32,630 nucleotides of DNA from CAYNWK01 sp964400875. GTDB taxonomy: Bacteria; Chloroflexota; Anaerolineae; Anaerolineales; UBA4823. The stretch's first letter is position 1; every line of letters begins with the position of its first letter. The notes under the pieces were generated by a model. The model made no database searches, was not told where the DNA came from, and worked only from the letters and a program-made list of their open reading frames with translations. The stretch lies in contig CAYNWK010000038.1 in the NCBI GenBank assembly GCA_964400875.1, positions 1-32,630 on the forward strand. Direction: 5' to 3'. This document shows positions 1 to 8,629 of the stretch, one piece after another. The translations under genes were made by a program, and so were the position numbers.

Positions 1-2
1 TT

Positions 3-536
3 GGCGTCTCCCTCTTAACTATCAGCCTGGCGCAAGGTGCAGCCACGGATACGTTTGTAGGTATATTTTTTGCCGGTTTGTTGCCGCGTGGGCTGAGTTT
101 GGGGGTGTGGGCTTTAGCCTTGATCATATTGGGTGGTCAAGCTGAACAGCTGGATTATCTTCATGTGCAGGGTTTGGCCCGCCGTTTGCCTTTGGCTGCA
201 GCTGGGTTAATCCTGGCGCAATTTTCCATCGCCGGGCTGCCGCTCCTGGCCGGATTTCCCTTGCGCTTGCGTATTTGGGAGCAGCTGGCTCAAATCTCTC
301 CGTCGATCGCTTTCTGGTCTCTAATCGGCGCTTTTGGTTTTCTGTTAGGCGGGTTACGCACCCTGGCTGTGCTGGTGATGGGTCCCGAAGAGGCTTGGGG
401 GTGGTCCGAAAGCTGGCTCCAGCGGGCGTATTTGGGTCTTGGCATCCTGGCGCTGCTGCTCGTCGGGTTGTTTCCCCAGTGGTTCTTGCCGATCGTGGCG
501 AACTTGCCTCAGGTCTTCGAACGCCTGGCTCCTTGA
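3..536 (+). CDS. Proton-conducting membrane subunit, NuoN/ND2-like (3' part)
   Basis: The reading frame is open from the window edge (first full codon at 3) to TGA at 534-536, so the start lies upstream. The 177 visible residues are very hydrophobic, with about four membrane segments. The motif FSIAGLPLLAGF is typical of the last helices of the antiporter-like subunits of complex I (NuoL/M/N) and of Mrp or hydrogenase relatives. In that family these subunits move protons across the cytoplasmic membrane. The short C-terminus and the lack of a long lateral helix fit an ND2/NuoN or MrpD-like protein better than NuoL. The partner subunits would have to lie upstream of the window. The family is well supported, but the exact subunit cannot be decided from this fragment. 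Confidence 0.8.
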   Translation, partial: GVSLLTISLAQGAATDTFVGIFFAGLLPRGLSLGVWALALIILGGQAEQLDYLHVQGLARRLPLAAAGLILAQFSIAGLPLLAGFPLRLRIWEQLAQISPSIAFWSLIGAFGFLLGGLRTLAVLVMGPEEAWGWSESWLQRAYLGLGILALLLVGLFPQWFLPIVANLPQVFERLAP

Positions 537-634
537 GCAAATCACCCCCATTCCAGGGGAAATTCCGAATGGTTCTTCTCCCGTAGTTATGGTAGAAATA
601 TATTTTGTGGCGCGTTCACACGTTAAAATTGGTA

Positions 635-724
635 AGGACCTTCGCCCTTGAGGAAAGAAAAGGGATATTTGGCGGGCAAAGCCCGCCCAAACATCCATAC
701 CTTCCCGGCGAATTGCGTAACTCC
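635..724 (+). mobile_element. MITE-like palindromic element, copy A
   Basis: This 90-bp element is flanked by a perfect 8-bp direct repeat AATTGGTA (627-634 and 725-732), which looks like a target duplication. It begins AGGACCTTCGCCCTTGAGG and ends GCGAATTGCGTAACTCC; the ends are imperfect inverted repeats. The middle forms a hairpin (TTGGCGGGC, loop AAA, GCCCGCCCAA). It aligns along its length with the copies at 10991-11076 and 16047-16137. It lies between the NuoN-like gene and the coiled-coil gene, 98 bases after the upstream stop. Confidence 0.75.
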
Positions 725-795
725 AATTGGTATGACCGCCAAAGTATTTACGACGGAAGATGCTGACCTCGAATAAGTAGGAGGTGTATAGGATT

Positions 796-1974
796 ATGGA
801 AACTGATCAGGTTCTTAAACAACTCGAGTGGCTGGATGACGAGCGCCGCCGGGATAAAGATACGATTGCCAAGCAGGAAGACCGCATCATCGCCCTGGAA
901 GGTAATTTGATCGCCGCGAACAAACAGATCAAGGATCTTGGCAGCGAACTGACTCGCTTCAGCGCGTTGTTCGAGCGCATGGACCGCTTCGACGATAACC
1001 TGCTTCAAAGCCGTGTCGAGCTCAAGCAGCAAATTGAGGAGATTGACAAGCAAGCTAAAAAGCGTGAAGAGGAGATGGAAAAAGTCCGCCGGGTGGAAAT
1101 GCGCGCGGTCGATAACTCCGTCTCCGAAGTACGCAAGGAATTGGAACCCATCGATGGGCTGCGGCGCGGTCTGGCGGCCCGGGTTGAAGAAGAGAACCGA
1201 CTGAACCGGGGGATCGATGAACTGCGCCAAAAGCTCACCGACATTCACCGCAACGAAGAAGAATATACTCGCACCTACCGCTTGCTGGAAGACGGTCGCC
1301 GCCAGGATTCGAAACGGCTGGTCGATCTCCAGGGTGAGGTCTCGGCGCTGCGCAAACGCGTGGATGAAGTGCGCGGCAAAACGGAACTGGCGACCTCTAA
1401 TTATCGGAAAGTTGAGACCCGCCTAAACGAGCTCCTGACCGTAGAGAGCGAACGCAAGGATGCCCAGGCCGAATTTTTGGAAAAGCAAGCTCTCCTCCAG
1501 GTGGAGCGCGAGCGGGCCTGGAAGGATTGGGAAGCGCGCTTCGAAACCGTGGAAAAGCAAGCGACCGATGTCGAGACTCAGCTCCAGGCTATGGATGCAA
1601 CCCACCGCTCCATCCAGCGAGCCAAGGAAGCCATGGAAGAGCTTGCCGAACGTGTCGAGCGGCGCATCAATGAGATCACCGAAATGCAGCGCCTGGGCGA
1701 AGAACGATTTCGCCAGGAATGGGTTACCTTCAAAGCCGATGACCAGAAGCGTTGGACGAACTACACGCTCACTCAGGAAGAACAACGCAACGAGATCGGC
1801 CGCCAGCTGGAGAAAATCTTCGAGCGCATCACCAACCTGGAAGATAGCTGGCAAGAGGCCCACGACCTGATCGCCCAGATGAGCGAGCAATCTGAGAAAC
1901 GATTGCAGAGTTTGCTAGCCCTGACCCACGATTGGGTAGCGGCTTACGAGCGTACCCTCGGACAGGTTCGTTAG
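796..1974 (+). CDS. Long coiled-coil protein of unknown function
   Basis: This 392-residue protein is almost entirely charged heptad-rich helix (Glu, Lys, Arg, Gln, Leu), with no membrane segment, no signal peptide and no cysteine. The ATG at 796 is chosen because AGGAGG at 779-784 lies 11 bases upstream; a GTG at 784 overlaps that ribosome binding site. It resembles the rod regions of SMC-like or filament-forming proteins but has no ATPase head. The last third contains several tryptophans (EEWs around QEW, KRWTNY, DSWQEAHD), unusual for a plain spacer rod and a possible binding surface. It lies 14 bases ahead of selB and is probably cotranscribed with it, although no functional link is known. 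A structural or scaffolding role is inference. Confidence 0.85.
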   Translation: METDQVLKQLEWLDDERRRDKDTIAKQEDRIIALEGNLIAANKQIKDLGSELTRFSALFERMDRFDDNLLQSRVELKQQIEEIDKQAKKREEEMEKVRRVEMRAVDNSVSEVRKELEPIDGLRRGLAARVEEENRLNRGIDELRQKLTDIHRNEEEYTRTYRLLEDGRRQDSKRLVDLQGEVSALRKRVDEVRGKTELATSNYRKVETRLNELLTVESERKDAQAEFLEKQALLQVERERAWKDWEARFETVEKQATDVETQLQAMDATHRSIQRAKEAMEELAERVERRINEITEMQRLGEERFRQEWVTFKADDQKRWTNYTLTQEEQRNEIGRQLEKIFERITNLEDSWQEAHDLIAQMSEQSEKRLQSLLALTHDWVAAYERTLGQVR

Positions 1975-1988
1975 TCTTCAAAGTCGAG

Positions 1989-3899
1989 ATGCACGTTATT
2001 GGTACGGCCGGTCACGTCGATCACGGTAAATCAACCCTGATCGAAGCGCTGACTGGCACCCACCCCGATCGCTTGAAAGAAGAACGTGAGCGCGAGATGA
2101 CCATCGATCTCGGCTTCGCCTGGATCACGCTGCCCGGCGGGGAGGAGCTGGGCATTATTGATGTGCCCGGACACCGCGACTTCATCGAAAACATGCTAGC
2201 CGGGGTTGGGGGCATTGACGCGGCGCTTTTCGTGGTTGCTGCAGATGAGGGGGTTATGCCCCAGACCCGTGAACATCTTGCCATCTTGGACCTGCTTCAG
2301 ATCCAGGGAGGCGTCGTTGCCTTAACCAAGATCGACATGGTCCAGGATTCCGGCTGGTTGGACCTGGTGGAAGAGGACTTACGCAGCGTCTTGACCGGGA
2401 CTGTCTTGGAGGGCGCGCCGATCGTTCGCGTATCCGCCCGGAAGAAAATCGGGCTCTCCGAGCTGCAAGAGGCGTTGAGCGCCAGCCTGGCTGAGCGGCC
2501 TCAGCGGCCTGATTTAAACCGGCCGCGATTGCCCGTCGACCGGGTTTTTACCGTCGCTGGGTTCGGTACTGTGGTAACCGGCACGCTTACCGAGGGCGCC
2601 TTGAACGTCGGCGATGAGCTTGAGATCCTGCCGCGTGGTTTGCGTGGCCGCGTGCGCGGGTTACAAACGCACCAGCGCAAAGTGGAACGCGCTGTGCCGG
2701 GCAGCCGCACAGCGGTGAACATATCGGGCGTCAACGTGGATCAGATTCAGCGCGGCGATGTGGTCGCTCATCCTGGTCAGTTTAAGCCCACCCGGCGGGT
2801 GGACGTGAAATTTCGCCATCTAGCAGACGCCAGCCAACCGCTGCGCCACAACACCGAAGCCAAGCTGTTCATCGGCGCAACCGAGGTGATCGCCCGAGTG
2901 CGCTTATTGGGGGCGGAGCAGCTGCACCCCGGAGAGGAAGGTTGGCTGCAGCTCGAGCCACGCGAGCCGATTATTGCCCTGCGCGGCGATCGCTATATTC
3001 TGCGCCGTCCCTCCCCGGGCGAAACGCTGGGCGGTGGGGTCGTGGTCGACCCGCATCCCCGCAGGAGGCATAAGCGATTTTCCGAGCCGGTGCTCGAACG
3101 CTTGAGCGCCCTGGCTCAAGGCACTCCTGGGGAGGTGCTGCTGCAATCATTGCTGGCGCTTGGCGCTGCGCGCCTGGACGAGGCAATCGCCCGCTCCAGC
3201 CTGGATTCCACTCCGGCGGCCCAGGCGGTTGCAGAGCTGACAGAAAACGGTCAATTGGTGATATTGGAAGGCGAGTTAGAACCTAATAATCCGGCGGGAG
3301 GGCAGGCGCTGGTGACCAGCCAGGCATACTGGGGGCAACTGGCCGACCGCGCAGTCGATGAAATTGAGCGATACCAGGCTGAAAATCCCCTGCGTTTGGG
3401 TATGCCCAGGGAAGAGCTAAAAAGCCGCTTGCGGCTTGCCCCTCGCTTGTTCAACGCTGTTATCAAGCGTCTTGCCCAGCAGGGCGATGTGGAAGAGACC
3501 GGCCCTCTCGTGCATAGGCCGGGTCATGCCATCCGCTTCAAAGCAGAGCAAGAAAAGGCGATCGAAGCGTTACTGGCGCGTTTCGCCCAGTCGCCTTACA
3601 CGCCTCCGACGGTCAAGGAGTCGCAGGCCGCGGTTGGCGAGCAAGTGTATCGGGCGTTGTTGGACCTGGATCGGCTGGTTGAAGTTTCTCCAGAAGTGGT
3701 TTTTCGCAAGGAAGATTACGCAGAGATGGTTGTACAGATCCGTCGCCTTTTAGAAGAGAAGGGTGAACTTTCAGCGGCCGCGGTGCGCGATCACTTCAAC
3801 ACCAGCCGTCGGTATGCGCTGGCCCTGCTGGAACACCTGGATGCTGAGGGGCTTACCCTCCGGGTGGGGGATGTGAGACGCTTGAGAGGGTCCCGCTAA
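1989..3899 (+). CDS. selB: Selenocysteine-specific elongation factor SelB
   Basis: SelB is a GTPase that carries Sec-tRNA(Sec) to ribosomes at UGA codons marked by a SECIS hairpin. The 636-residue product has G1 GHVDHGKS (8-15), G3 DVPGH (58-62) and G4 TKID (113-116), then beta-barrel domains (about 180-350). The C-terminal third holds winged-helix repeats, ending in TSRRYALALLEHL and RVGDVRRLRG, the typical SelB tail that binds SECIS RNA. The length is normal (about 610-640). The ATG at 1989 is chosen because MHVIGTAGHVDHGKS matches family N-termini; an upstream in-frame start at 1932 lies inside the previous gene. No strong ribosome binding site is visible, so coupling to the upstream gene is likely. 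The companions selA, selD and tRNA-Sec are not in the window. Confidence 0.95.
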   Translation: MHVIGTAGHVDHGKSTLIEALTGTHPDRLKEEREREMTIDLGFAWITLPGGEELGIIDVPGHRDFIENMLAGVGGIDAALFVVAADEGVMPQTREHLAILDLLQIQGGVVALTKIDMVQDSGWLDLVEEDLRSVLTGTVLEGAPIVRVSARKKIGLSELQEALSASLAERPQRPDLNRPRLPVDRVFTVAGFGTVVTGTLTEGALNVGDELEILPRGLRGRVRGLQTHQRKVERAVPGSRTAVNISGVNVDQIQRGDVVAHPGQFKPTRRVDVKFRHLADASQPLRHNTEAKLFIGATEVIARVRLLGAEQLHPGEEGWLQLEPREPIIALRGDRYILRRPSPGETLGGGVVVDPHPRRRHKRFSEPVLERLSALAQGTPGEVLLQSLLALGAARLDEAIARSSLDSTPAAQAVAELTENGQLVILEGELEPNNPAGGQALVTSQAYWGQLADRAVDEIERYQAENPLRLGMPREELKSRLRLAPRLFNAVIKRLAQQGDVEETGPLVHRPGHAIRFKAEQEKAIEALLARFAQSPYTPPTVKESQAAVGEQVYRALLDLDRLVEVSPEVVFRKEDYAEMVVQIRRLLEEKGELSAAAVRDHFNTSRRYALALLEHLDAEGLTLRVGDVRRLRGSR

Positions 3900-3935
3900 A
3901 ACCCTAATTTCTCACCCCACTGTGCGACATCTTAA

Positions 3936-4169
3936 TCAATACCCGCTGGAAGACAGCGTGCTATGGGACGCTGCATTGATCAGGGCGTCGGCAAGTTCGC
4001 GCGCCTGTTGGATGGTCAGGTAGATATTGGTTTCGTCTGCCAGGAAGATTTTTTCCTCTCGGGGACAATCTTCTGTAAATTTGATGCAGATGTTGTCCTC
4101 GAACTCGGAATCCGTATCTTCGTAACATATTTCGACGGTCAGGCTGTCGTCCAGAAGTGAGATTGCCAT
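3936..4169 (-). CDS. Small acidic protein of unknown function
   Basis: This 77-residue protein is rich in Asp and Glu. It has a predicted strand-rich first half and a helix around TIQQARELADALINAA. The ATG (4167-4169) is preceded by GGAGG (complement of 4180-4184) at 10 bases, which is good evidence that the frame is translated. It has two cysteines (CYED, CPRE) in no recognisable metal-binding pattern. It follows the HMG-CoA reductase gene by 85 bases on the same strand and converges on selB. I do not recognise the family. The NIYLTIQQARELADAL segment suggests a small regulatory or binding domain, but this is speculation. Confidence 0.7.
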   Translation of the reverse strand: MAISLLDDSLTVEICYEDTDSEFEDNICIKFTEDCPREEKIFLADETNIYLTIQQARELADALINAASHSTLSSSGY

Positions 4170-4254
4170 GGTATCTAAGCCTCCGGATAATAAATCGTTC
4201 TCGAGTTATTCCTAAACTGCATAGCTTCTTCCAGAGCTGCGCAGTTCGTTTAGA

Positions 4255-5799
4255 TCACCGGTTGCGGCCGTATTCTTCATGGCTGGAGACCCAGTCGGAA
4301 GAAGAGATGGCCGCGCCCAGGGAAATCTCTCCGGCCAGCACCGCCCCGGCGACGATCTCGGCCAGCTTGTTGACCTTGCCCTTGCCGTAAGCATCCAATA
4401 GCTCCAGGCACTCTCGCTGGGTGGGGAGGTTTGTGCCGCCGCCGTAGGTCGCCACGATCAGGGATGGAATCGTGATCGAAATGTACAAATCCTTCTCACC
4501 GGTCAGCTCGGCGTATAACACCCCGGCGGAAGATTCCGAAACATTGGCAACATCCTGGCCGGTGGCGATAAAGATCGCCGTGATTGCGTTCGCGGAGTGC
4601 AGCCCATTGTTGTTGGCGCCGGAGAGGATCGACCCGATGTTGGAGATTCCGTAGTGGTAAGCCAGCGCTTCAGGTTCGACCCGCATGTGCTGGATCAATG
4701 CATCTCGACGGATGACCGCTTCCGCGGTCACTCGCTTGCCGCGAGTGCGCATGATGTTGATTTGAGAAGCCTTTTTGTCGGTCGCTAAGTTGGATTCGAG
4801 GTAGAAGTGCTGGATATCCGGGTACTTATCAATGATCCAGCTGCAGGCGGCGAAGGTTGCTCGACCAACCATGTTCTGCCCGGCCGCGTCCCCGGTGGTG
4901 AAATTGAAACGCAGGTAGGCGAATTTGTTGGCCAGGTACGAATCGATGTACTGGAGCTTGGCGACGCTGGAGGTCGACTCGGCTTCTTCACGGATCTTTG
5001 GTAAGTTAGCTTCGACCCACTTGATGAACTCACGCGCCTGGCGGGCATCTTCGAAGACGAATACCGGGGCGCGCTGCATAGCGTCCCCCACGACTGTACA
5101 CTTGACCCCGCCGCATACGTTCAGGAGCTTCATCCCCCGGTTGTAGGATGCTACTAAGGTTCCTTCCGTGGTTGCCAGGGGAATGAGGAAATCTCCCTGG
5201 GCGTGTTCGCCGTTGATGCGCAGCGGGCCGGCGAAACCTAAGGGCACCTGGGCGGCGCCGGTGAAATGCTCGATGTTCCCTTTGGTTGTTTGCGGGTTCA
5301 ACGTATAGCTGGCCAGGTGTTGTAGCTTTATACCGGTGAATTCCTCGACAAATTGCTGGCGCTGGTGGATGATCGCTTCCGAATAATCGTCGCTGGCGCT
5401 GCGCGGGATGCGTAATAAGGATTCGTCCGGAGCGGAGATGGCATCTTCGACTTTAAGTTTTAGTTTTCCGAAAGGCTTGGCGGTAAACTCGATCTCGATC
5501 TGATGTTTACCATCTTTCAACGGATCGATCCCGGCGAGGATATCAACCGTTTTGCGCAGTGGAAAATCTACCGGCACTTCCGCAGAGACCTGGCCTGGGG
5601 ACATGGCCCCGGCTTCGCCGAGGTCCAGCTCGAGCGCGTTGAGCGGCACCAGGTCCCCATCGATCTTTACTGCGGAGATCCCGGTGAGCTGGGCATCGCT
5701 CAGGCGGTTTTTAATTGAAAAGCGCACCCCGTTTGCGGTGTTCGCCAGGCTGCCAAAAGTATAGAGCTGCCGCAAAATCAGGCTGGGAATCATTGCCAT
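4255..5799 (-). CDS. Hydroxymethylglutaryl-CoA reductase with N-terminal extension
   Basis: HMG-CoA reductase makes mevalonate from HMG-CoA using NAD(P)H, the committed step of the mevalonate route to isoprenoids. The catalytic region covers about residues 130-514: GAAQVPLGFAGPL (181-193), LATTEGTLVAS with Glu212, TTGDAAGQNM (301-310), NLATDKK with Lys342, ATGQD with Asp416, YGGGTNLPTQ (452-461) and a C-terminal SSHEEY with His507. Thus the Glu-Lys-Asp-His set is complete. The order and the C-terminal His suggest the class I type. The first ~125 residues are not part of the usual catalytic domain and look beta-rich. The start at 5799 has AGGGAG (complement of 5808-5813) upstream. It lies 45 bases after mutL on the same strand, so is probably cotranscribed. 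Confidence 0.92.
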   Translation of the reverse strand: MAMIPSLILRQLYTFGSLANTANGVRFSIKNRLSDAQLTGISAVKIDGDLVPLNALELDLGEAGAMSPGQVSAEVPVDFPLRKTVDILAGIDPLKDGKHQIEIEFTAKPFGKLKLKVEDAISAPDESLLRIPRSASDDYSEAIIHQRQQFVEEFTGIKLQHLASYTLNPQTTKGNIEHFTGAAQVPLGFAGPLRINGEHAQGDFLIPLATTEGTLVASYNRGMKLLNVCGGVKCTVVGDAMQRAPVFVFEDARQAREFIKWVEANLPKIREEAESTSSVAKLQYIDSYLANKFAYLRFNFTTGDAAGQNMVGRATFAACSWIIDKYPDIQHFYLESNLATDKKASQINIMRTRGKRVTAEAVIRRDALIQHMRVEPEALAYHYGISNIGSILSGANNNGLHSANAITAIFIATGQDVANVSESSAGVLYAELTGEKDLYISITIPSLIVATYGGGTNLPTQRECLELLDAYGKGKVNKLAEIVAGAVLAGEISLGAAISSSDWVSSHEEYGRNR

Positions 5800-5844
5800 G
5801 GTCCTTACTCCCTGTGGTGTTTGAACTGGGTAAAGCCGGCGCGC

Positions 5845-7581
5845 TTACCGGGCTCCTTTACGGCCGAACTGGCGTTCGAGCAGATCCACGGACAGGTGGA
5901 TCATCGTGGGACGGCCGTGCGGGCAGGTGCGGGGCGAATCGCAGGCCTCTAGGTCTTCCAGGAGTGTGCGTTGCTCCTCGGTGGATAAGGTCTGTCCGGC
6001 TTTCACCGCGGCGCGTTTGCACACTCGGGCGATGATGCGGGCTTCGACTTCATTTTGCAGAGGGGTCTCGTCCTCTTCGAAATCTTCGACGAGCACGTGC
6101 AGCGCTGCAGCGGGGTCCATTCCGGAGAGCAAACCGGGGATCGCCCGCACGAGGAATGATTTACTGCCGAATTCCTCAACTTGAAAACCCAGTCGCTGCA
6201 AAGCAGGCAGCTGATCGGCCAGGGCTCGGGCGCTGGCTGGCGGCAGATCAACGGCCACCGGCTCCAGCAATTGCTGCGCGGGGATATTGGTTTCCTTTTG
6301 TGCAAGAAACCGCTCGAACAAAACCCGTTCGTGCGCGGCGTGCTGATCCACCAGGTAGAGCCCGTCCGGGCCTTCGGCGATCAGGTACGTCGCTGCAACC
6401 TGGCCAACCAGGCGGAGCAAGGGGACGCCCTGGACCGGCAAATTGGTTGCGGCAGAACCGCTCTGAGTGGTTTCCGTGGCAGCCTCACGCGCCTGGGCAG
6501 CCCAATCCCAGGCCGGATCGGGAGATTGCCGAGCGCCTTGTTGTTCCCAGCGCCATTGTGCCCAAGAGTCTGGCGCTTCCACGCCTGGAACCGGCGTGTG
6601 CGCCAGCAAGGCGCGCCGCACGGCGCGCTGTACCGCGCTGAAGACTTTATCGCGGTCCCTGAAGCGCACCTCGGCCTTGGCGGGATGCACATTGACGTCC
6701 ACGCTCTCTGGGGGCAGCTCGATGAACAAAGCCGCCATCGGGAAGCGACCGACCATCAACATCGTATGATAGGCCCGCACCAGTGCAGCGGTCAGCGTGG
6801 AGTCCTGTACCCAGCGGCCGTTGACGAAGAAAGCGATCTCTCGCCGGTTCGACCGCGTCAGGTTCGTCGGGCTGATGAACCCAGTCAGGCTGATGCCTTC
6901 GTATTCGGCCAATACAGAGAGCATTTGGCGGGCGGTGTCAACGTCGTAGAGCGCGGCCAGCACTTCACGGCGGTCGCCATTTCCGCTGGTCTGTAAGACG
7001 GAACGGTCGTCCTGGGTGAGCTGAAATCGCACGTCCGGGTAGGACAGCGCGTAACGGGTGACCAGCTCGTCGATTTGACGGCGTTCGGTTGTGTCGGTCT
7101 TGAGAAATTTCAGCCGCGCAGGGACGTTGTAGAACAGGTCCTGCACCTGCACGGTAGTCCCCTGGGGTGCCCCGACAGGTTGGAGTGCCTGGCTCTGACC
7201 GGCGTCGACGCGCAGGCGCGCCCCGCTCTCCGCTTCAGCCCGGCGGGATGTGATGGTCAGGCGCGAGACCGAGCCGATCGAGGCCAGGGCTTCGCCGCGG
7301 AAACCAAGGGTAGCGATGCGGAACAAGTCGGCCGCTTCGCTCAATTTGCTGGTGGTGTGGCGGGATACGGCCAACGGCAGATCATCCGCGGGGATACCGC
7401 TGCCGTCGTCGGCGACCTCGATCAGCCGCTTTCCGGCGCTTTTGACCGCGATTTCGATAACGCTGGCGCCTGCGTCGAGCGCGTTCTCCAGCAGCTCTTT
7501 AACCACCGAGGCCGGTCTTTCGACTACTTCTCCGGCGGCGATTTGGGAAGCAACTTCGGGGGACAGGACGTGAATTGGCAT
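5845..7581 (-). CDS. mutL: DNA mismatch repair protein MutL (endonuclease type)
   Basis: MutL couples MutS mismatch recognition to strand incision and removal. The 578-residue protein has the GHKL ATPase motifs ELLENALDAGA (29-39), DDGSGI (58-63) and TLGFRGEAL (91-99), then a linker (about 330-385) and a C-terminal dimerisation domain. That domain carries DQHA(x2)E(x4)E (412-423) and CPHGRP (553-558), the metal-binding nuclease motifs found in MutL of bacteria that lack MutH. So it should nick DNA itself. The ATG at 7581 is chosen because MPIHVLSPEVASQIAAGEVV is the canonical N-terminus; upstream in-frame codons run into the divergent HAD gene. No mutS is present in the window. Confidence 0.95.
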   Translation of the reverse strand: MPIHVLSPEVASQIAAGEVVERPASVVKELLENALDAGASVIEIAVKSAGKRLIEVADDGSGIPADDLPLAVSRHTTSKLSEAADLFRIATLGFRGEALASIGSVSRLTITSRRAEAESGARLRVDAGQSQALQPVGAPQGTTVQVQDLFYNVPARLKFLKTDTTERRQIDELVTRYALSYPDVRFQLTQDDRSVLQTSGNGDRREVLAALYDVDTARQMLSVLAEYEGISLTGFISPTNLTRSNRREIAFFVNGRWVQDSTLTAALVRAYHTMLMVGRFPMAALFIELPPESVDVNVHPAKAEVRFRDRDKVFSAVQRAVRRALLAHTPVPGVEAPDSWAQWRWEQQGARQSPDPAWDWAAQAREAATETTQSGSAATNLPVQGVPLLRLVGQVAATYLIAEGPDGLYLVDQHAAHERVLFERFLAQKETNIPAQQLLEPVAVDLPPASARALADQLPALQRLGFQVEEFGSKSFLVRAIPGLLSGMDPAAALHVLVEDFEEDETPLQNEVEARIIARVCKRAAVKAGQTLSTEEQRTLLEDLEACDSPRTCPHGRPTMIHLSVDLLERQFGRKGAR

Positions 7582-7599
7582 AACGAATTTTGTAATCAC

Positions 7600-7605
7600 A
7601 TTATA
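7600..7605 (-). promoter_or_regulatory. -10 box for mutL
   Basis: On the minus strand this reads TATAAT within GGGTATAATG, 18 bases before the mutL ATG. A weak -35 (CTGACT, 15-base spacer) lies upstream. The implied 5' leader is about 11 bases and shows no Shine-Dalgarno sequence. Confidence 0.55.
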
Positions 7606-7656
7606 CCCTCGGAAGCCGGCAGTCAGCGGATCCACCAGAAGCTCCCACATTTCAGG

Positions 7657-7662
7657 TATACT
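7657..7662 (+). promoter_or_regulatory. -10 box of a probable leaderless promoter (HAD gene)
   Basis: TATACT ends 6 bases before the ATG at 7669, so transcription would start at or next to the start codon. No ribosome binding site is present. The 11 bases TTTCAGGTATA (7650-7660) recur exactly at 21477-21487 before the PfkB gene. The -35 region is not recognisable. Confidence 0.55.
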
Positions 7663-7668
7663 TTTCCC

Positions 7669-8328
7669 ATGCCATTTGAAATCCTGTTCTTTGATTTGGA
7701 CGACACTCTCTACCCTCATGATACTGGCTTGTGGGAGGCGATCAAAGCGCGCATGAGCCTGTATATGCAGGCGCGCTTGAATTTGCCTGAGGATCAAATC
7801 CCGGAACTGCGCCGCTATTACTTCGAAACCTACGGCACGACGCTGCGCGGCTTACAGCGCCACCACCAGGTGGAAGCGGACGATTACCTTGCTTTCGTCC
7901 ACGACCTGCCACTGGGTGAATTCCTCCAGCCGGACCCTCGGGTGCGCGCTTTGCTGGAGGGGCTGCCCCAGACCAAGTGGATCTTCACCAATGCAGACGC
8001 CTATCACGCTCGCCGGGTGCTGCGGGTTTTAGCGCTGGATCAACTCTTTGAGGGCATCATTGACGTCCGGGCGATCGATTTCGCTTGCAAACCGGAACCG
8101 AAGGCGTACCGGAAAGCGCTGGCGCTGGCCAACGCGCGCCAGGCTGATCGCTGTATGCTGCTGGATGATTCTCCAGTCAACTTGGCAGGTGCGCGAAAAT
8201 TCGGGATCACCACCGTGCTGGTTCGCGAGGGCGTTCCTCATCCGGCTGCCGACTATACCATCCCCGGCTTGCTCGCTTTGCCCGACGCAGTTCCGGAATT
8301 GTGGGCTGTTCGACAGTCTGTGAATTGA
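7669..8328 (+). CDS. HAD-superfamily hydrolase, pyrimidine 5'-nucleotidase-like
   Basis: This 219-residue soluble phosphatase of the haloacid dehalogenase superfamily has motif I FFDLDDTLYPHD (7-18; nucleophile Asp9, acid Asp11), motif II FTNAD (about 105), a Lys in CKPEPKAY (about 139) and motif IV DDSPVN (about 164-169). The DLDDTLYP start and the helical cap match the SDT1/pyrimidine 5'-nucleotidase-like branch, which removes phosphate from nucleotides or small phosphorylated metabolites. The substrate cannot be read from the sequence. The ATG at 7669 is chosen because MPFEILFFDLDDTLY is the canonical beginning; longer in-frame readings cross mutL on the other strand. The gene is divergent from mutL with 87 bases between the starts. 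Confidence 0.88.
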   Translation: MPFEILFFDLDDTLYPHDTGLWEAIKARMSLYMQARLNLPEDQIPELRRYYFETYGTTLRGLQRHHQVEADDYLAFVHDLPLGEFLQPDPRVRALLEGLPQTKWIFTNADAYHARRVLRVLALDQLFEGIIDVRAIDFACKPEPKAYRKALALANARQADRCMLLDDSPVNLAGARKFGITTVLVREGVPHPAADYTIPGLLALPDAVPELWAVRQSVN

Positions 8329-8374
8329 TCGATGAAGGGTGAGGTTCACTCTCGCTGTACTGTGGAGATATCTG

Positions 8375-8629
8375 ATGGATACCGGTAGAGCTGCACTGGT
8401 AATTTTCCTCACCTTAATTATCGTCATCGGCGTCAACGCACTCATCTACCTCTCGCTGCGCAAACGCAGTTCGATAGGACAGATCGAAATGATGCGCCGG
8501 GCAGCAAGGCGCGCCCGTAATCCATGGGAGGATGAGGAAAACGATTTGCGGGAGCTATCCAGGCGGGTGGCCGAGCTCAAGAAGCTGTCCATCCCTGATG
8601 ACCTGCAGGAAGAAGATAGTGATCGATAA
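8375..8629 (+). CDS. Small single-helix membrane protein
   Basis: This 84-residue protein has one N-terminal membrane helix (about residues 6-28, ALVIFLTLIIVIGVNALIYL) followed by a basic, then strongly charged, cytoplasmic tail likely to form a short coiled coil (ENDLRELSRRVAELKKL). The ATG at 8375 has GGAGA at 8364-8368; a GTG at 8339 is possible but less likely. It overlaps the start of the CoA-transferase gene by 11 bases, which suggests coupled translation. I do not recognise a family. The shape (anchor plus short coiled coil) is common among small proteins that hold a partner at the membrane. Confidence 0.72.
   Translation: MDTGRAALVIFLTLIIVIGVNALIYLSLRKRSSIGQIEMMRRAARRARNPWEDEENDLRELSRRVAELKKLSIPDDLQEEDSDR

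Noticed and set aside
6181..6996. 271-codon open frame on the plus strand
   Set aside because: It is antisense to mutL, whose ATPase and endonuclease motifs are intact.
7075..7668. In-frame upstream extension of the HAD gene by about 200 codons
   Set aside because: It runs antisense through mutL, the HAD family starts at MPFEILFFDLDDTLY, and a -10 box lies directly before that ATG.
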